A stretch of 7,696 nucleotides of DNA from Neisseriales bacterium (lineage in GTDB: Bacteria; Pseudomonadota; Gammaproteobacteria; Burkholderiales; UBA11063). The position numbers were made by a program, and so were the translations under genes. Where the stretch lies: contig SSGY01000122.1 of NCBI GenBank assembly GCA_008017145.1, positions 1-7,696 of the forward strand, given 5' to 3'. Shown in pieces: positions 1 to 6,750 of the stretch; positions within the stretch are counted from its first letter, which is position 1, and each line of letters begins with the position of its first letter. The notes beneath the pieces were generated by a model. That model saw only the letters and a program-made list of their open reading frames with translations, did no database searches and had not been told where the DNA came from.

Positions 1-1254
1 AGCGATATTCAAAACAAAGGGTTATGGGAACAGTTTTTTACTAATGGTACGTATAATGCTGTTGGGTTAGCGAGTTGGGCTGTACTTAATGTGCCCAATA
101 ATAACTATGCTTATGGTGCAAACTTATTTATGCAATCAGGGCATGTCGATGGTTTTGCTCTTGGTGGTATGCTCGAAGTCGTTAATCCGTTTTTGCAGCC
201 CGGCTATCGTTATTTGTCAGGTGATATTTCTTATGCATTATTACCTAACCAACAAGTTGTTACACCATCCGAGCTTTATCTGGAATATCAATTACCTAAT
301 CATGTTCAGGTTGATGGTGGCTGGATTTTTCTTGAAACACCGTGGATGAACTCTTATGATGATGCAATGTTGGTATCAGGAACATTTCAGGGGATATTAG
401 TTAATTATCAAATGACTGATAACTGGCGTCTAACTGCGATTGGTACCAATGCCTATCAGGAAATGGGCTCTAATAGCTTTAATCAGGACACAATGTATAA
501 TTCCAGTTATGGAAATTTTGTTACTCGTAGCCCATCTACAGGTTTGCAACAAGTAATACCAAATGGTTATGGGAGTGATGGAAGCTTAGCTTTTGGTGCG
601 ATTTATAAACCATCTGCAGATTATAATCTAAATCTGTGGGGTTACAGTTTCTCCGAATATGCCAATACTCTATACGCTGATTCAAATTATCAAGTACATC
701 TTAATAGCAATAACAAATTTAATTTTGGAGTTCAAGTCGGAAATCAGAATACTTGGGGTATGGCAAATACTGTTCCAGAGTTAGTTGGTTATGGTGGTGT
801 AAATAGTTATTTGGGCGGTGCCAAAATTGCCTATAGTTATGATGAATGGTTTAAAGCTGAGTTATCTTATGATGGTATGTATGGTCAACAGAGTTCATTT
901 TATGGTGGTGGCTTTATTTCGCCATATACTTTTACAATCGTTAATGATCCCTTATATACCTCTGGGCTTGGTGCAGGATTGATTGAGCAGGGAGCTGGTA
1001 ATTCATGGCGCGCAGCAACTACTTTCCGGCCGATACCCGGGGATAGTCATACTAAAATTGAAATTGCATATGAGCAATTTAATACTGTAAGCCCAATGCA
1101 GGAGTGGGATTTGGATATCAAATGGGTACCCGAAGGTGCTCCGCGGGGTTTAATCGTTCATTGGGAAGCTGATTACGGAATTGCACCCACCTCAGATTTG
1201 GTTAATGGCGGCGATTTCTTTTTTATGCAAACAATATTATCTTATAATTATTGA
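1..1254 (+). CDS. OprD-like outer-membrane porin, 5' end missing
   Basis: The frame is open from base 1 to the TGA at 1252-1254, giving 417 residues. The signal peptide and first strands lie outside the window, and the GTG at 91 is an internal codon, not a start. The protein is rich in Gly, Asn, Tyr and Trp, with alternating hydrophobic strands (for example WRLTAIGTNAY, FNFGVQVGNQ, TKIEIAYEQF). It ends in an aromatic residue (LSYNY), as beta-barrels recognised by the BAM machinery do. OprD-family resemblances are the stretch FLETPWMNSYDDAM followed by TFQG, the NDPLYTSG segment, and the C-terminal EWDLDIKW...PRGLIVHWEADY pattern. OprD-type porins pass small carboxylates, amino acids or aromatic acids across the outer membrane; the substrate here cannot be read. 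It converges on the efflux genes. Beta-barrel assignment is firm; the OprD family is recalled by motif, not by a search. Confidence 0.82.
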   Translation, partial: SDIQNKGLWEQFFTNGTYNAVGLASWAVLNVPNNNYAYGANLFMQSGHVDGFALGGMLEVVNPFLQPGYRYLSGDISYALLPNQQVVTPSELYLEYQLPNHVQVDGGWIFLETPWMNSYDDAMLVSGTFQGILVNYQMTDNWRLTAIGTNAYQEMGSNSFNQDTMYNSSYGNFVTRSPSTGLQQVIPNGYGSDGSLAFGAIYKPSADYNLNLWGYSFSEYANTLYADSNYQVHLNSNNKFNFGVQVGNQNTWGMANTVPELVGYGGVNSYLGGAKIAYSYDEWFKAELSYDGMYGQQSSFYGGGFISPYTFTIVNDPLYTSGLGAGLIEQGAGNSWRAATTFRPIPGDSHTKIEIAYEQFNTVSPMQEWDLDIKWVPEGAPRGLIVHWEADYGIAPTSDLVNGGDFFFMQTILSYNY

Positions 1255-1332
1255 TGCTACAAAATCTTGTTTTTGTTGTGAGCTGCAATCATCTTATTTT
1301 TGGCGCAGAGAATAGGTGTTAACCGTTTTACG

Positions 1333-2100
1333 CTATCTCAATGAACTGTATAGTTCCAATGTTAGTTGTTCATATAATGAGTTAAGCTTTTCTAGGTATG
1401 ACTCGATTAGTAACAGAGGTTTTTTCTGATCACTATAACTGTGTGTGAACATTTCTTTGAGCTGCTCCAAACGCTCAATTTCAACAATAAGTGGATTAAT
1501 ACATTCATCTAGCTTAACAGCGCAAATATCTGCCGAACTATCTTCATATTTTTTTGATTTTTCTGTCAATGATTGCATTAAGCTGTCAATTCGCTCACTT
1601 TCAATTAAACAAATTGCATTATCATAGCTACGTCTGAAGATGAAATATTCGTAAAACAGGCAAATTATTACTCCGGTCAAAACACACATAATCCGGTCAG
1701 TAATAAATAATATTTCATTTTTAAAAAATAAATTCATGTAATCAAAGTTAATGCAAAGCATAATGGATACGAGCATAATAAAAAAGGTATATTTTTGCAT
1801 TAAACAAAAACCGACGCAGTAAATTAAAATTACCGCTATAACTGGTAAAGAATTAGGAAAATTTTGCAAAAAAAACCAAAATAATACGCTCAGTAATAAT
1901 CCGCCAATACTACCAAGCATCCTTTGTTTGGATTTATTTATTGAGTTACCGGGGCTAAATGGACCAAGGATAGCTAATACCGAAATTGGAATCCATAAGG
2001 CGTCTCCCCAATTGCTGAATTGATAAGCAAAAAATGCGGTCATAATGATAATTACAATATGGATAATTCGCCGATGAATTAATTTTTGAGATGTAAGCAT
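1333..2100 (-). CDS. FUSC/AaeB-type efflux pump, C-terminal half (separate polypeptide)
   Basis: This 255-residue inner-membrane protein has about six hydrophobic segments (roughly 12-27, 33-47, 61-78, 84-100, 103-120, 131-152) followed by a charged cytoplasmic tail. It resembles the second membrane domain of FUSC-family proteins (fusaric acid resistance, AaeB, YccS): the WIPISVLAILGPFS segment, then a Lys/Arg-flanked RMLGSIGGLLL helix, and later a TDRIMCVLTG helix. Family members export aromatic or other organic acids. It is short for a complete pump (AaeB has about 655 residues). Its ATG lies 22 bp inside the upstream gene, which encodes the matching first half. The frame has a stop five codons before the ATG, and a weak GGA sits about 7 nt upstream, so translation is probably coupled. 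Either the pump is natively two-part or a single gene has been split by an indel. Confidence 0.75.
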   Translation of the reverse strand: MLTSQKLIHRRIIHIVIIIMTAFFAYQFSNWGDALWIPISVLAILGPFSPGNSINKSKQRMLGSIGGLLLSVLFWFFLQNFPNSLPVIAVILIYCVGFCLMQKYTFFIMLVSIMLCINFDYMNLFFKNEILFITDRIMCVLTGVIICLFYEYFIFRRSYDNAICLIESERIDSLMQSLTEKSKKYEDSSADICAVKLDECINPLIVEIERLEQLKEMFTHSYSDQKKPLLLIESYLEKLNSLYEQLTLELYSSLR

Positions 2101-2999
2101 AACCGATTCCAGTTAATGATTAGTTCTGCGAGTTTTTCTTGATAAAATCCATCGCCTGTACTCTTGTTTAGATCTGGCTTTGTTTCACACCTTTTGCCAT
2201 GCAAAATTGCGTTGTACAGCTGTTCCAAGCCATCAATTTGTAATTCTAAATTGTCTGTCCCACTGCGTATACTATGGATTTGATGATAAACATACAAATG
2301 TAAACCAGACATATTTTCATGTATTATCTTTACATAGTCGATATAGCTACGCTTAGCTAACAGATTCATACTGGAGAGGCTAATCATGCTGTGCTTACGT
2401 AGTATTTTGCTCGTGGTAACGTTTTCTTCTTTTAACATCTTGATTAGTACTTCCAGACTACGTAGTAAACTACTGAGCCATATTTTATGATATAAAAATG
2501 GAAATGATTTGTGTAACCAAAACGTGATCAATGAAAACTCAAGAATAAAAAGAGTGTTGTTCCAAATCTGAAAAAAATTACCAATTTTAAGACCTTCCTG
2601 AGAAATAGTTCCCATCATTAAAAGAGCGCTAACAAGAGCAAATACTTCTGGTTTGTGACGTAAGGAATAATAAAGAAAATACGCCCATGCTCCAACAGTC
2701 AGGATAAATGGTAATTGTAAAAATCCAGTGGTTGAAAAAATTGCAATGGTTAAGCAGACTAAGATTACCCATCCCAAATATATCTTGTCTTTCTTATCCG
2801 GTGTATTTATAGCTGGCATTTCAGCAATCAGAATCCCAACGGCGCTCATCAGCATGGTTACGCTAGGTGATGCTGGCTTTAAAATTAAGTTTGCTATGAA
2901 TAGTCCTGTTGCCAGATACGCTGCTTTGAGACCTATCAGACGAGCATACCAGTAAGGATCTATGCGATCCAATCGACTACTCAGACTATAGAGGAACAT
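2079..2999 (-). CDS. FUSC/AaeB-type efflux pump, N-terminal half
   Basis: This 306-residue protein begins with a short amphipathic stretch, then has about six membrane segments (roughly 21-40, 45-60, 74-91, 93-111, 118-135, 144-162). About 140 mostly helical cytoplasmic residues follow. This is the layout of the first half of FUSC-family inner-membrane transporters, which normally carry two such membrane blocks in one chain; the second block is encoded by the overlapping downstream gene. It begins 3 bp after the membrane fusion protein's stop with little Shine-Dalgarno sequence, so coupling to that gene is likely. Its reading ends LHLKN-TAA; one extra A in the A5 run at 2083-2087 would carry it into the next gene's frame. 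By position it is the inner-membrane component of a tripartite pump. Family call rests on topology, partner genes and the sequence of the other half. Confidence 0.75.
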   Translation of the reverse strand: MFLYSLSSRLDRIDPYWYARLIGLKAAYLATGLFIANLILKPASPSVTMLMSAVGILIAEMPAINTPDKKDKIYLGWVILVCLTIAIFSTTGFLQLPFILTVGAWAYFLYYSLRHKPEVFALVSALLMMGTISQEGLKIGNFFQIWNNTLFILEFSLITFWLHKSFPFLYHKIWLSSLLRSLEVLIKMLKEENVTTSKILRKHSMISLSSMNLLAKRSYIDYVKIIHENMSGLHLYVYHQIHSIRSGTDNLELQIDGLEQLYNAILHGKRCETKPDLNKSTGDGFYQEKLAELIINWNRLCLHLKN

Positions 3000-3002
3000 T
3001 TA

Positions 3003-3989
3003 CTACTTAGTCCGAATATAAGCATAGGCACTCATGCCCGGCAAGAGCCGATGCTGCGGGTCATTATCTAGTACTTTGATTTGAACTGGCAATCTTTGCG
3101 GTAGATTAACCCAGTGATTCTGACTCAAAATAAGTTGAGTTTCTTTGGCGGGAAGAATATGCTGGCGATCCACTGACCAGTTATTCGACATTACTACGCC
3201 ATGAAATATTTTTCGGCCAAGATATGCGCGTGGAAAAATCAGAACCTTATCACCAGCTTGCACGTTGCTAAGGTCGGTTTCATTCATATTCGCCTGAATA
3301 AAAACTTCACTAGTATCCACGTAGTTTAAAAGTCCTACATGTGCAAGAGCAGAGCTTCCAACTCCCATATACATGTTTTGGATGTAACCATCTGCAGGAG
3401 CTCTAACCATGGTATCAGAAACGTCGATTGCAGCTTTATCAACTGCGGCAGATAATGTTGCAATTCCTGTCTGAGCTTTTTTTAGCTCGATTTTTTCTAA
3501 ATCAATCTGGCGTTGTAAACCTAATACGACATTTTGTTGTGACTTGATGTTAAATTCAAGCGTTTTTAGTTCGATCTGCGGTACTCCATTGCCTACATCC
3601 GGTGCACTTTTTTGTGAGTACTCATACTTCATTCGGTTTAGTTGTTCCTCTGCTGCCTGCATATTGGCACTTGTGACCTGAATTTGTTGACTGATCACGC
3701 TTAGTCCTACTTTTGCTTGCTCATACTGTGCTTTAATTCCTTTGTATTCAAGGTCGTATTTCTCCGGTTTAACCAATAAAATAGGATCTCCTTTTTTTAG
3801 TTCTTGTCCATTTTTTACATAGATTTCTTCAACATGACCTGTGACAGCAGAAGAAATCGCGGTCATGTTTTCTATTACAAAAGCTTCATCTGTAACTGGA
3901 AATAAATAAGTTAAGGAGTAGGCTAATGCAATTATACTGCCAGTACCAAAGATTAAAGTTGCAAAATTAAATTTTTTTACTAATTTCAT
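3003..3989 (-). CDS. HlyD/EmrA/AaeA-type periplasmic membrane fusion protein
   Basis: This 328-residue adaptor links the inner-membrane pump to the outer-membrane channel. Residues 1-7 are basic, and a single N-terminal membrane anchor spans about 10-30. A first lipoyl half-motif follows (AISSAVTGHVEEIYVKNGQ, then LKKGDPILLV, about 44-73). Next comes a long Gln/Lys/Glu-rich coiled-coil hairpin (about 78-190), then the second lipoyl half (MVRAPADGYIQNMYMGVGS, about 194-212). A beta-barrel region follows (NETDLSNVQAGDKVLIFP), and the C-terminus carries LPQRLPVQIKVLD...LLPGMSAYAYIRT, the usual ending of EmrA/AaeA proteins. Length suits the AaeA class (about 310 residues). Its ATG overlaps the upstream gene's TGA in an ATGA, a sign of coupled translation. 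Pairing with FUSC proteins, rather than an MFS or ABC pump, points to the AaeA type. Confidence 0.92.
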   Translation of the reverse strand: MKLVKKFNFATLIFGTGSIIALAYSLTYLFPVTDEAFVIENMTAISSAVTGHVEEIYVKNGQELKKGDPILLVKPEKYDLEYKGIKAQYEQAKVGLSVISQQIQVTSANMQAAEEQLNRMKYEYSQKSAPDVGNGVPQIELKTLEFNIKSQQNVVLGLQRQIDLEKIELKKAQTGIATLSAAVDKAAIDVSDTMVRAPADGYIQNMYMGVGSSALAHVGLLNYVDTSEVFIQANMNETDLSNVQAGDKVLIFPRAYLGRKIFHGVVMSNNWSVDRQHILPAKETQLILSQNHWVNLPQRLPVQIKVLDNDPQHRLLPGMSAYAYIRTK

Positions 3990-5437
3990 TTGTTTTCATT
4001 ACCTTCTGATTCAGTTGAGTATTTATATCCACCACCTAGGTTTTGGTAAACGTTGACCAAAGATATCATTTGTTGTAACTTGGTCTGAGTAGCATCAATT
4101 GCTAATAGTTGTTGTTCTGATTTTGCTATCAGTACTAAGCTGTAGGGCAATAATCCGCGTTGAAACATGGCTTGTTTTGTTTGTACGACGCTTTCCAATT
4201 TGTTCACTGCGTTTGTATCCGCCAACATTTTTTTATTCCAGCCATTATTTGCAGATAAAGAGTTGTCTACTTCATGTAACGCAGTATTAACAACATACTT
4301 ATAGTTTGCTAATGAGGCTTTAAATAACGCGGTATTGGTATTTATTTGACCAAATACACTTGGGAGAATAACCCAATTAGCGTATGCCGCGTAGTAGCTT
4401 TGGGTATTTCCATTTTGAATGGTTGGATCCGGAACATTTGGTACTGCATTGTTAAACGTTTGCTGGCCTGATCCTTGTGCGTAAAAGTAATTCAGGTTAA
4501 TGCTCGGTAACAGTGCGCTGGAAGCTACACTGATTCCTTCATTTGCTGCCTTAAGCTGCGCTTCAGCACGCATGATATCTGGTCTTGCTGCAATCACAGA
4601 GACCGGCATATTGCTTGGTATGACTTGATTAGGATTTATTTTCGCAAATTTATTTTTAGCAGTAAGGTTACCTGGTGCTTGATTGATTAGCATCCGTAAG
4701 GCATTCTTTGCAAGTTGCAAATTATGCTCAGCTAAAGCGATTTGACCTTCTATTAGCTGCTGTTTGCTGCTTAATTCCTGAACTGATAAATTATTAACCA
4801 GTCCTCTTTTATCCATTGCAGCAGTCACACTTACCAGCTCTTCTAACGTGGTATTAAGTTTTTTGTATTGATCAAGCATTTGCTCTTGAGCTAAAAAAGA
4901 AAAATATGCAGCGCTGACTTGTCCAATTACAGCTAAACGAACACTTAGTTGTGCATTTTCAGCTGCTTCAACATTATAGTTTGCTTGCTTTTGTAAGGTG
5001 TAATTAGTAAATACATTTAAGGTATAAGCTGGTAAGATAGCATAAAATGCTCCGCTATTTGCGATGGTTCCTAAATTGCCAATTGGGGTGACGCTATTTT
5101 GCGAATTACCACTAATGTCACCACCAAAGACACTTAAAAATGGTACCCAGTTTAATTTTGCAGATAGCAGCTGTCCTTGTGCTGCTTCTAAGTTTGCTTT
5201 GGCAACGCTAATGCTCATATTGTTTTTTAGACCAGATTCGATATAGTTATTCAAGTCTTGATCATTGAATTTTTGCCACCATGCCAAATAAGGTAAGCTC
5301 TCGCTTATTGGACCCATCGATGTAGTTTTTGAGTTCCATGTAGCAGGAATATCCATATTTGGCTTAGTATAACTGGGTGAAAAATAACTACAGCCGCATA
5401 CACTAACACCAGATATCAAGTAAAATATTTTACGCAT
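3986..5437 (-). CDS. NodT/OprM-type outer-membrane efflux lipoprotein (TolC superfamily)
   Basis: This 483-residue protein is the outer-membrane exit duct of the pump. A short N-terminal signal (MRKIFYLISGVSV) ends in a lipobox-like CGC-S, with Cys16 the likely lipidated residue, followed by a PSYTKPN stretch typical of this family. Two outer-membrane-factor repeats follow. The first includes AWWQKFNDQDLN and EAAQGQLLSAK. The second opens with the family hallmark AARPDIMRAEAQLKAANEGI and a LLPSINL segment, and the end is VYQNLGGGY (compare LGGGW in relatives). Length is normal for the family. A TTG start at 5461 would add eight residues (MRDLKIKN). ATG at 5437 is preferred because it gives a compact lipoprotein signal; however, the AGGGA at about 5455-5459 lies rather far from it, so the start is uncertain. 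First gene of the pump set. Confidence 0.93.
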   Translation of the reverse strand: MRKIFYLISGVSVCGCSYFSPSYTKPNMDIPATWNSKTTSMGPISESLPYLAWWQKFNDQDLNNYIESGLKNNMSISVAKANLEAAQGQLLSAKLNWVPFLSVFGGDISGNSQNSVTPIGNLGTIANSGAFYAILPAYTLNVFTNYTLQKQANYNVEAAENAQLSVRLAVIGQVSAAYFSFLAQEQMLDQYKKLNTTLEELVSVTAAMDKRGLVNNLSVQELSSKQQLIEGQIALAEHNLQLAKNALRMLINQAPGNLTAKNKFAKINPNQVIPSNMPVSVIAARPDIMRAEAQLKAANEGISVASSALLPSINLNYFYAQGSGQQTFNNAVPNVPDPTIQNGNTQSYYAAYANWVILPSVFGQINTNTALFKASLANYKYVVNTALHEVDNSLSANNGWNKKMLADTNAVNKLESVVQTKQAMFQRGLLPYSLVLIAKSEQQLLAIDATQTKLQQMISLVNVYQNLGGGYKYSTESEGNENK

Positions 5438-5509
5438 ATTCTTAATTTTTAAATCCCTCAAAATATTATTTTACTGTTTTGGTTCATATCTTATCTTAAA
5501 GTATGGTGT

Positions 5510-6337
5510 TTAATTATCAAAAGGGTTCTCAATGATCTTTACAATTTCATCATTGTATTCAAGTGATTTAGAATGCACAAAATACATTATCATTGACTTT
5601 ATATTTATATCAGGAACATCTAGTGTTTTTATTATGTTATAGCGGCCAATTCGCTCAAGTAATTTTTCGACGGAATAAGACTCAAACCCAAGACGAATAG
5701 AGATTTGGTAACAAACGTTACTAACAGTTCCTCTTTTTATGTTAAGAGCATCAGACACTCTTTTTTGACTGTAACCTATAGCTAGCAGGTATAGAATATT
5801 TCGCTGTCTTTGTGTTAGAGATTTCAATAGGCTGATATTGAAGTCCGCGTTATTAAAGTTGTTACAGCCCCAAAACATTCTCGTGTAATCATAGCCTTGG
5901 CTCAGTACGCCACAAACATTACCGTTTGGTGCGTATATGGGAGTATACATTATATGTAACGCGCCGTGACGGTTACTTAATTTATCAAAAACGATGCATG
6001 AAATCATGGACTGGCTACTCATGCACAACTCTAAAATTTCTTTGGTTGCATTATGGTAGTAATCAATCTTAAGTTTTTCATCTTTGGATAATACAAAGTA
6101 GTCAGTTTTATTAATATGTTTCAGAAAGCCAAATTCTAGTTTCGTCCTGTCTGTAGCAAATAAACATTTTTTGTCAAGATTGAATATGCTAAGAAATATT
6201 TTTTTATCCTTATAGTTGGAAAAAAATATTTTTATGATCTGTTCTAAAAATTCTTCATATTCATGGGAAGTTTTGTCTCCCTTGTTGTCAATCTCGTTTA
6301 CCATTTCAACTTCACTAAAAATTTTAGGTTTAGGCAT
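5510..6337 (-). CDS. LuxR-type HTH regulator with PAS-like sensor region
   Basis: This 275-residue protein is a putative transcription factor. Residues about 45-155 look like a PAS-type ligand or sensor domain (short strands such as KIFLSIFNLDKKCLF, GALHIMYTPIYAPNGNVCGVLSQ). Residues about 174-228 match the LuxR/GerE helix-turn-helix: LTQRQRNILYLLAIGYSQ, VSDALNIKRGTVSNV and a final IRLGF. Unusually, about 47 residues follow the HTH, which is normally the extreme C-terminus. There is no obvious phospho-receiver domain, so it probably senses a ligand rather than being a response regulator. The ATG at 6337 has an upstream GTGAAGAG; Met12 is an alternative start. It lies upstream of and co-directional with the efflux genes, with a gap of 48-72 bp and no clear terminator, so it may be co-transcribed with them and control them. 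The ligand is unknown. Confidence 0.8.
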   Translation of the reverse strand: MPKPKIFSEVEMVNEIDNKGDKTSHEYEEFLEQIIKIFFSNYKDKKIFLSIFNLDKKCLFATDRTKLEFGFLKHINKTDYFVLSKDEKLKIDYYHNATKEILELCMSSQSMISCIVFDKLSNRHGALHIMYTPIYAPNGNVCGVLSQGYDYTRMFWGCNNFNNADFNISLLKSLTQRQRNILYLLAIGYSQKRVSDALNIKRGTVSNVCYQISIRLGFESYSVEKLLERIGRYNIIKTLDVPDINIKSMIMYFVHSKSLEYNDEIVKIIENPFDN

Positions 6338-6416
6338 GACTCTTCACTCTATTGTTATGACTTTCTCTATCAGTAAATAATTTAGGTTTTAGATCATTAC
6401 CTTGACGGAGCACTAT

Positions 6417-6445
6417 TTTATAGGTTGAATATTTCTTATTGGCTA
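6417..6445 (-). promoter_or_regulatory. Candidate promoter of the regulator and possibly the efflux genes
   Basis: On the minus strand TAGCCA (4 of 6 to TTGACA) is followed after 17 bp by TATAAA (5 of 6 to TATAAT). Transcription would begin near 6409, about 72 nt before the regulator's ATG. No stronger pair was seen in this region, and none in the short gap before the efflux genes. Confidence 0.35.
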
Positions 6446-6495
6446 AAATATATCATACAAAGTCAGCATTATCGCATAAAATTTGTTTGGCTGAT

Positions 6496-6513
6496 ATCTG
6501 CAATTATGCAGAT
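6496..6513. repeat. Perfect inverted repeat, candidate operator
   Basis: ATCTGCA, a 4-nt centre ATTA, then TGCAGAT: two exact 7-bp arms forming an 18-bp dyad, the size often bound by dimeric helix-turn-helix regulators. It covers the expected -35 zone of the plus-strand promoter at 6526-6534 and lies about 160 bp upstream of the regulator's start. Binding by the adjacent LuxR-type protein is inference; the dyad itself is seen directly. It has no trailing T-run, so it is not a terminator. Confidence 0.5.
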
Positions 6514-6525
6514 TGCGTATCATAT

Positions 6526-6534
6526 TGCTACAAT
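6526..6534 (+). promoter_or_regulatory. Candidate extended -10 promoter toward the FadN-like gene
   Basis: TGCTACAAT fits the TGnTATAAT extended -10 consensus with one mismatch. Transcription would begin near 6541, leaving a leader of about 210 nt. There is no good -35 box at 17 bp; that zone overlaps the inverted repeat at 6496-6513. Confidence 0.35.
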
Positions 6535-6659
6535 TAAATAAATTAACTTTTACTCTGTCAATTTTGAGCTTAATGGACATGGCAGAAATTATCAACTATT
6601 TAGCCATTTTTTAAGCTTGCTATTCTGCTGCATCGCATGATGTAACTACCAGTGTTATC

Positions 6660-6668
6660 TGCTACAAT
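6660..6668 (+). promoter_or_regulatory. Second candidate extended -10 promoter
   Basis: The same nonamer, TGCTACAAT, recurs 134 bp downstream. Transcription would begin near 6675, giving a leader of about 75 nt, a more usual length. The -35 position (ATGTAA, 3 of 6) is poor. Confidence 0.3.
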
Positions 6669-6737
6669 CCAGTTGTACACTTTCTTCATTGAATGACAAA
6701 GCAATATGTCGTTGTGAGAGTTAGAGTATTTCAAAAT

Positions 6738-6742
6738 GGAGG
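6738..6742 (+). promoter_or_regulatory. Shine-Dalgarno site of the FadN-like gene
   Basis: GGAGG sits 8 nt before the ATG at 6751. It is the strongest ribosome binding site seen in the window and fixes this start. Confidence 0.85.
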
Positions 6743-6750
6743 TTCTTATT

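Larger units (their letters stand above)
6338..6750. other. 413-bp divergent intergenic region
   Basis: This AT-rich region separates the regulator (minus) from the FadN-like gene (plus). It holds no credible protein gene. It contains a perfect inverted repeat (6496-6513), two extended -10 elements on the plus strand (6526-6534 and 6660-6668) and a candidate minus-strand promoter for the regulator (6417-6445). No rRNA, tRNA or CRISPR pattern is seen. It is long enough to hold a small RNA, but no hairpin plus T-run was found to support one. Confidence 0.6.

Noticed and set aside
89..349. 86-codon plus-strand reading frame
   Set aside because: It lies within the porin in another frame, has no family resemblance and no ribosome binding site; it is a shadow frame.
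612..621. ATCTGCAGAT palindrome resembling the intergenic dyad
   Set aside because: It lies inside the porin coding sequence, lacks the 4-nt centre and is explained by the codons for Ser-Ala-Asp.
1259..1276. Hairpin ACAAAA / TTTTGT after the porin stop, possible terminator
   Set aside because: The stem has only one G-C pair and no clean T-tract; too weak to call. The convergent gap 1255-1332 shows no better one on either strand.
4099..4290. Plus-strand 63-codon frame (and similar ones at 1445-1627, 2728-2955 and 5064-5246)
   Set aside because: All are antisense to well-supported efflux genes and lack start signals.
6402..6430. Plus-strand TTGACG, 17 bp, TTGAAT promoter-like pair
   Set aside because: The -35 is good, but the -10 matches only 4 of 6, and it would give a leader of over 300 nt and overlap the regulator's own candidate promoter.
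6573..6614. 13-codon plus-strand frame (MDMAEIINYLAIF) that might be a leader peptide
   Set aside because: It has only a weak GAG upstream, no run of regulatory codons and no attenuator hairpin with a T-run after it.
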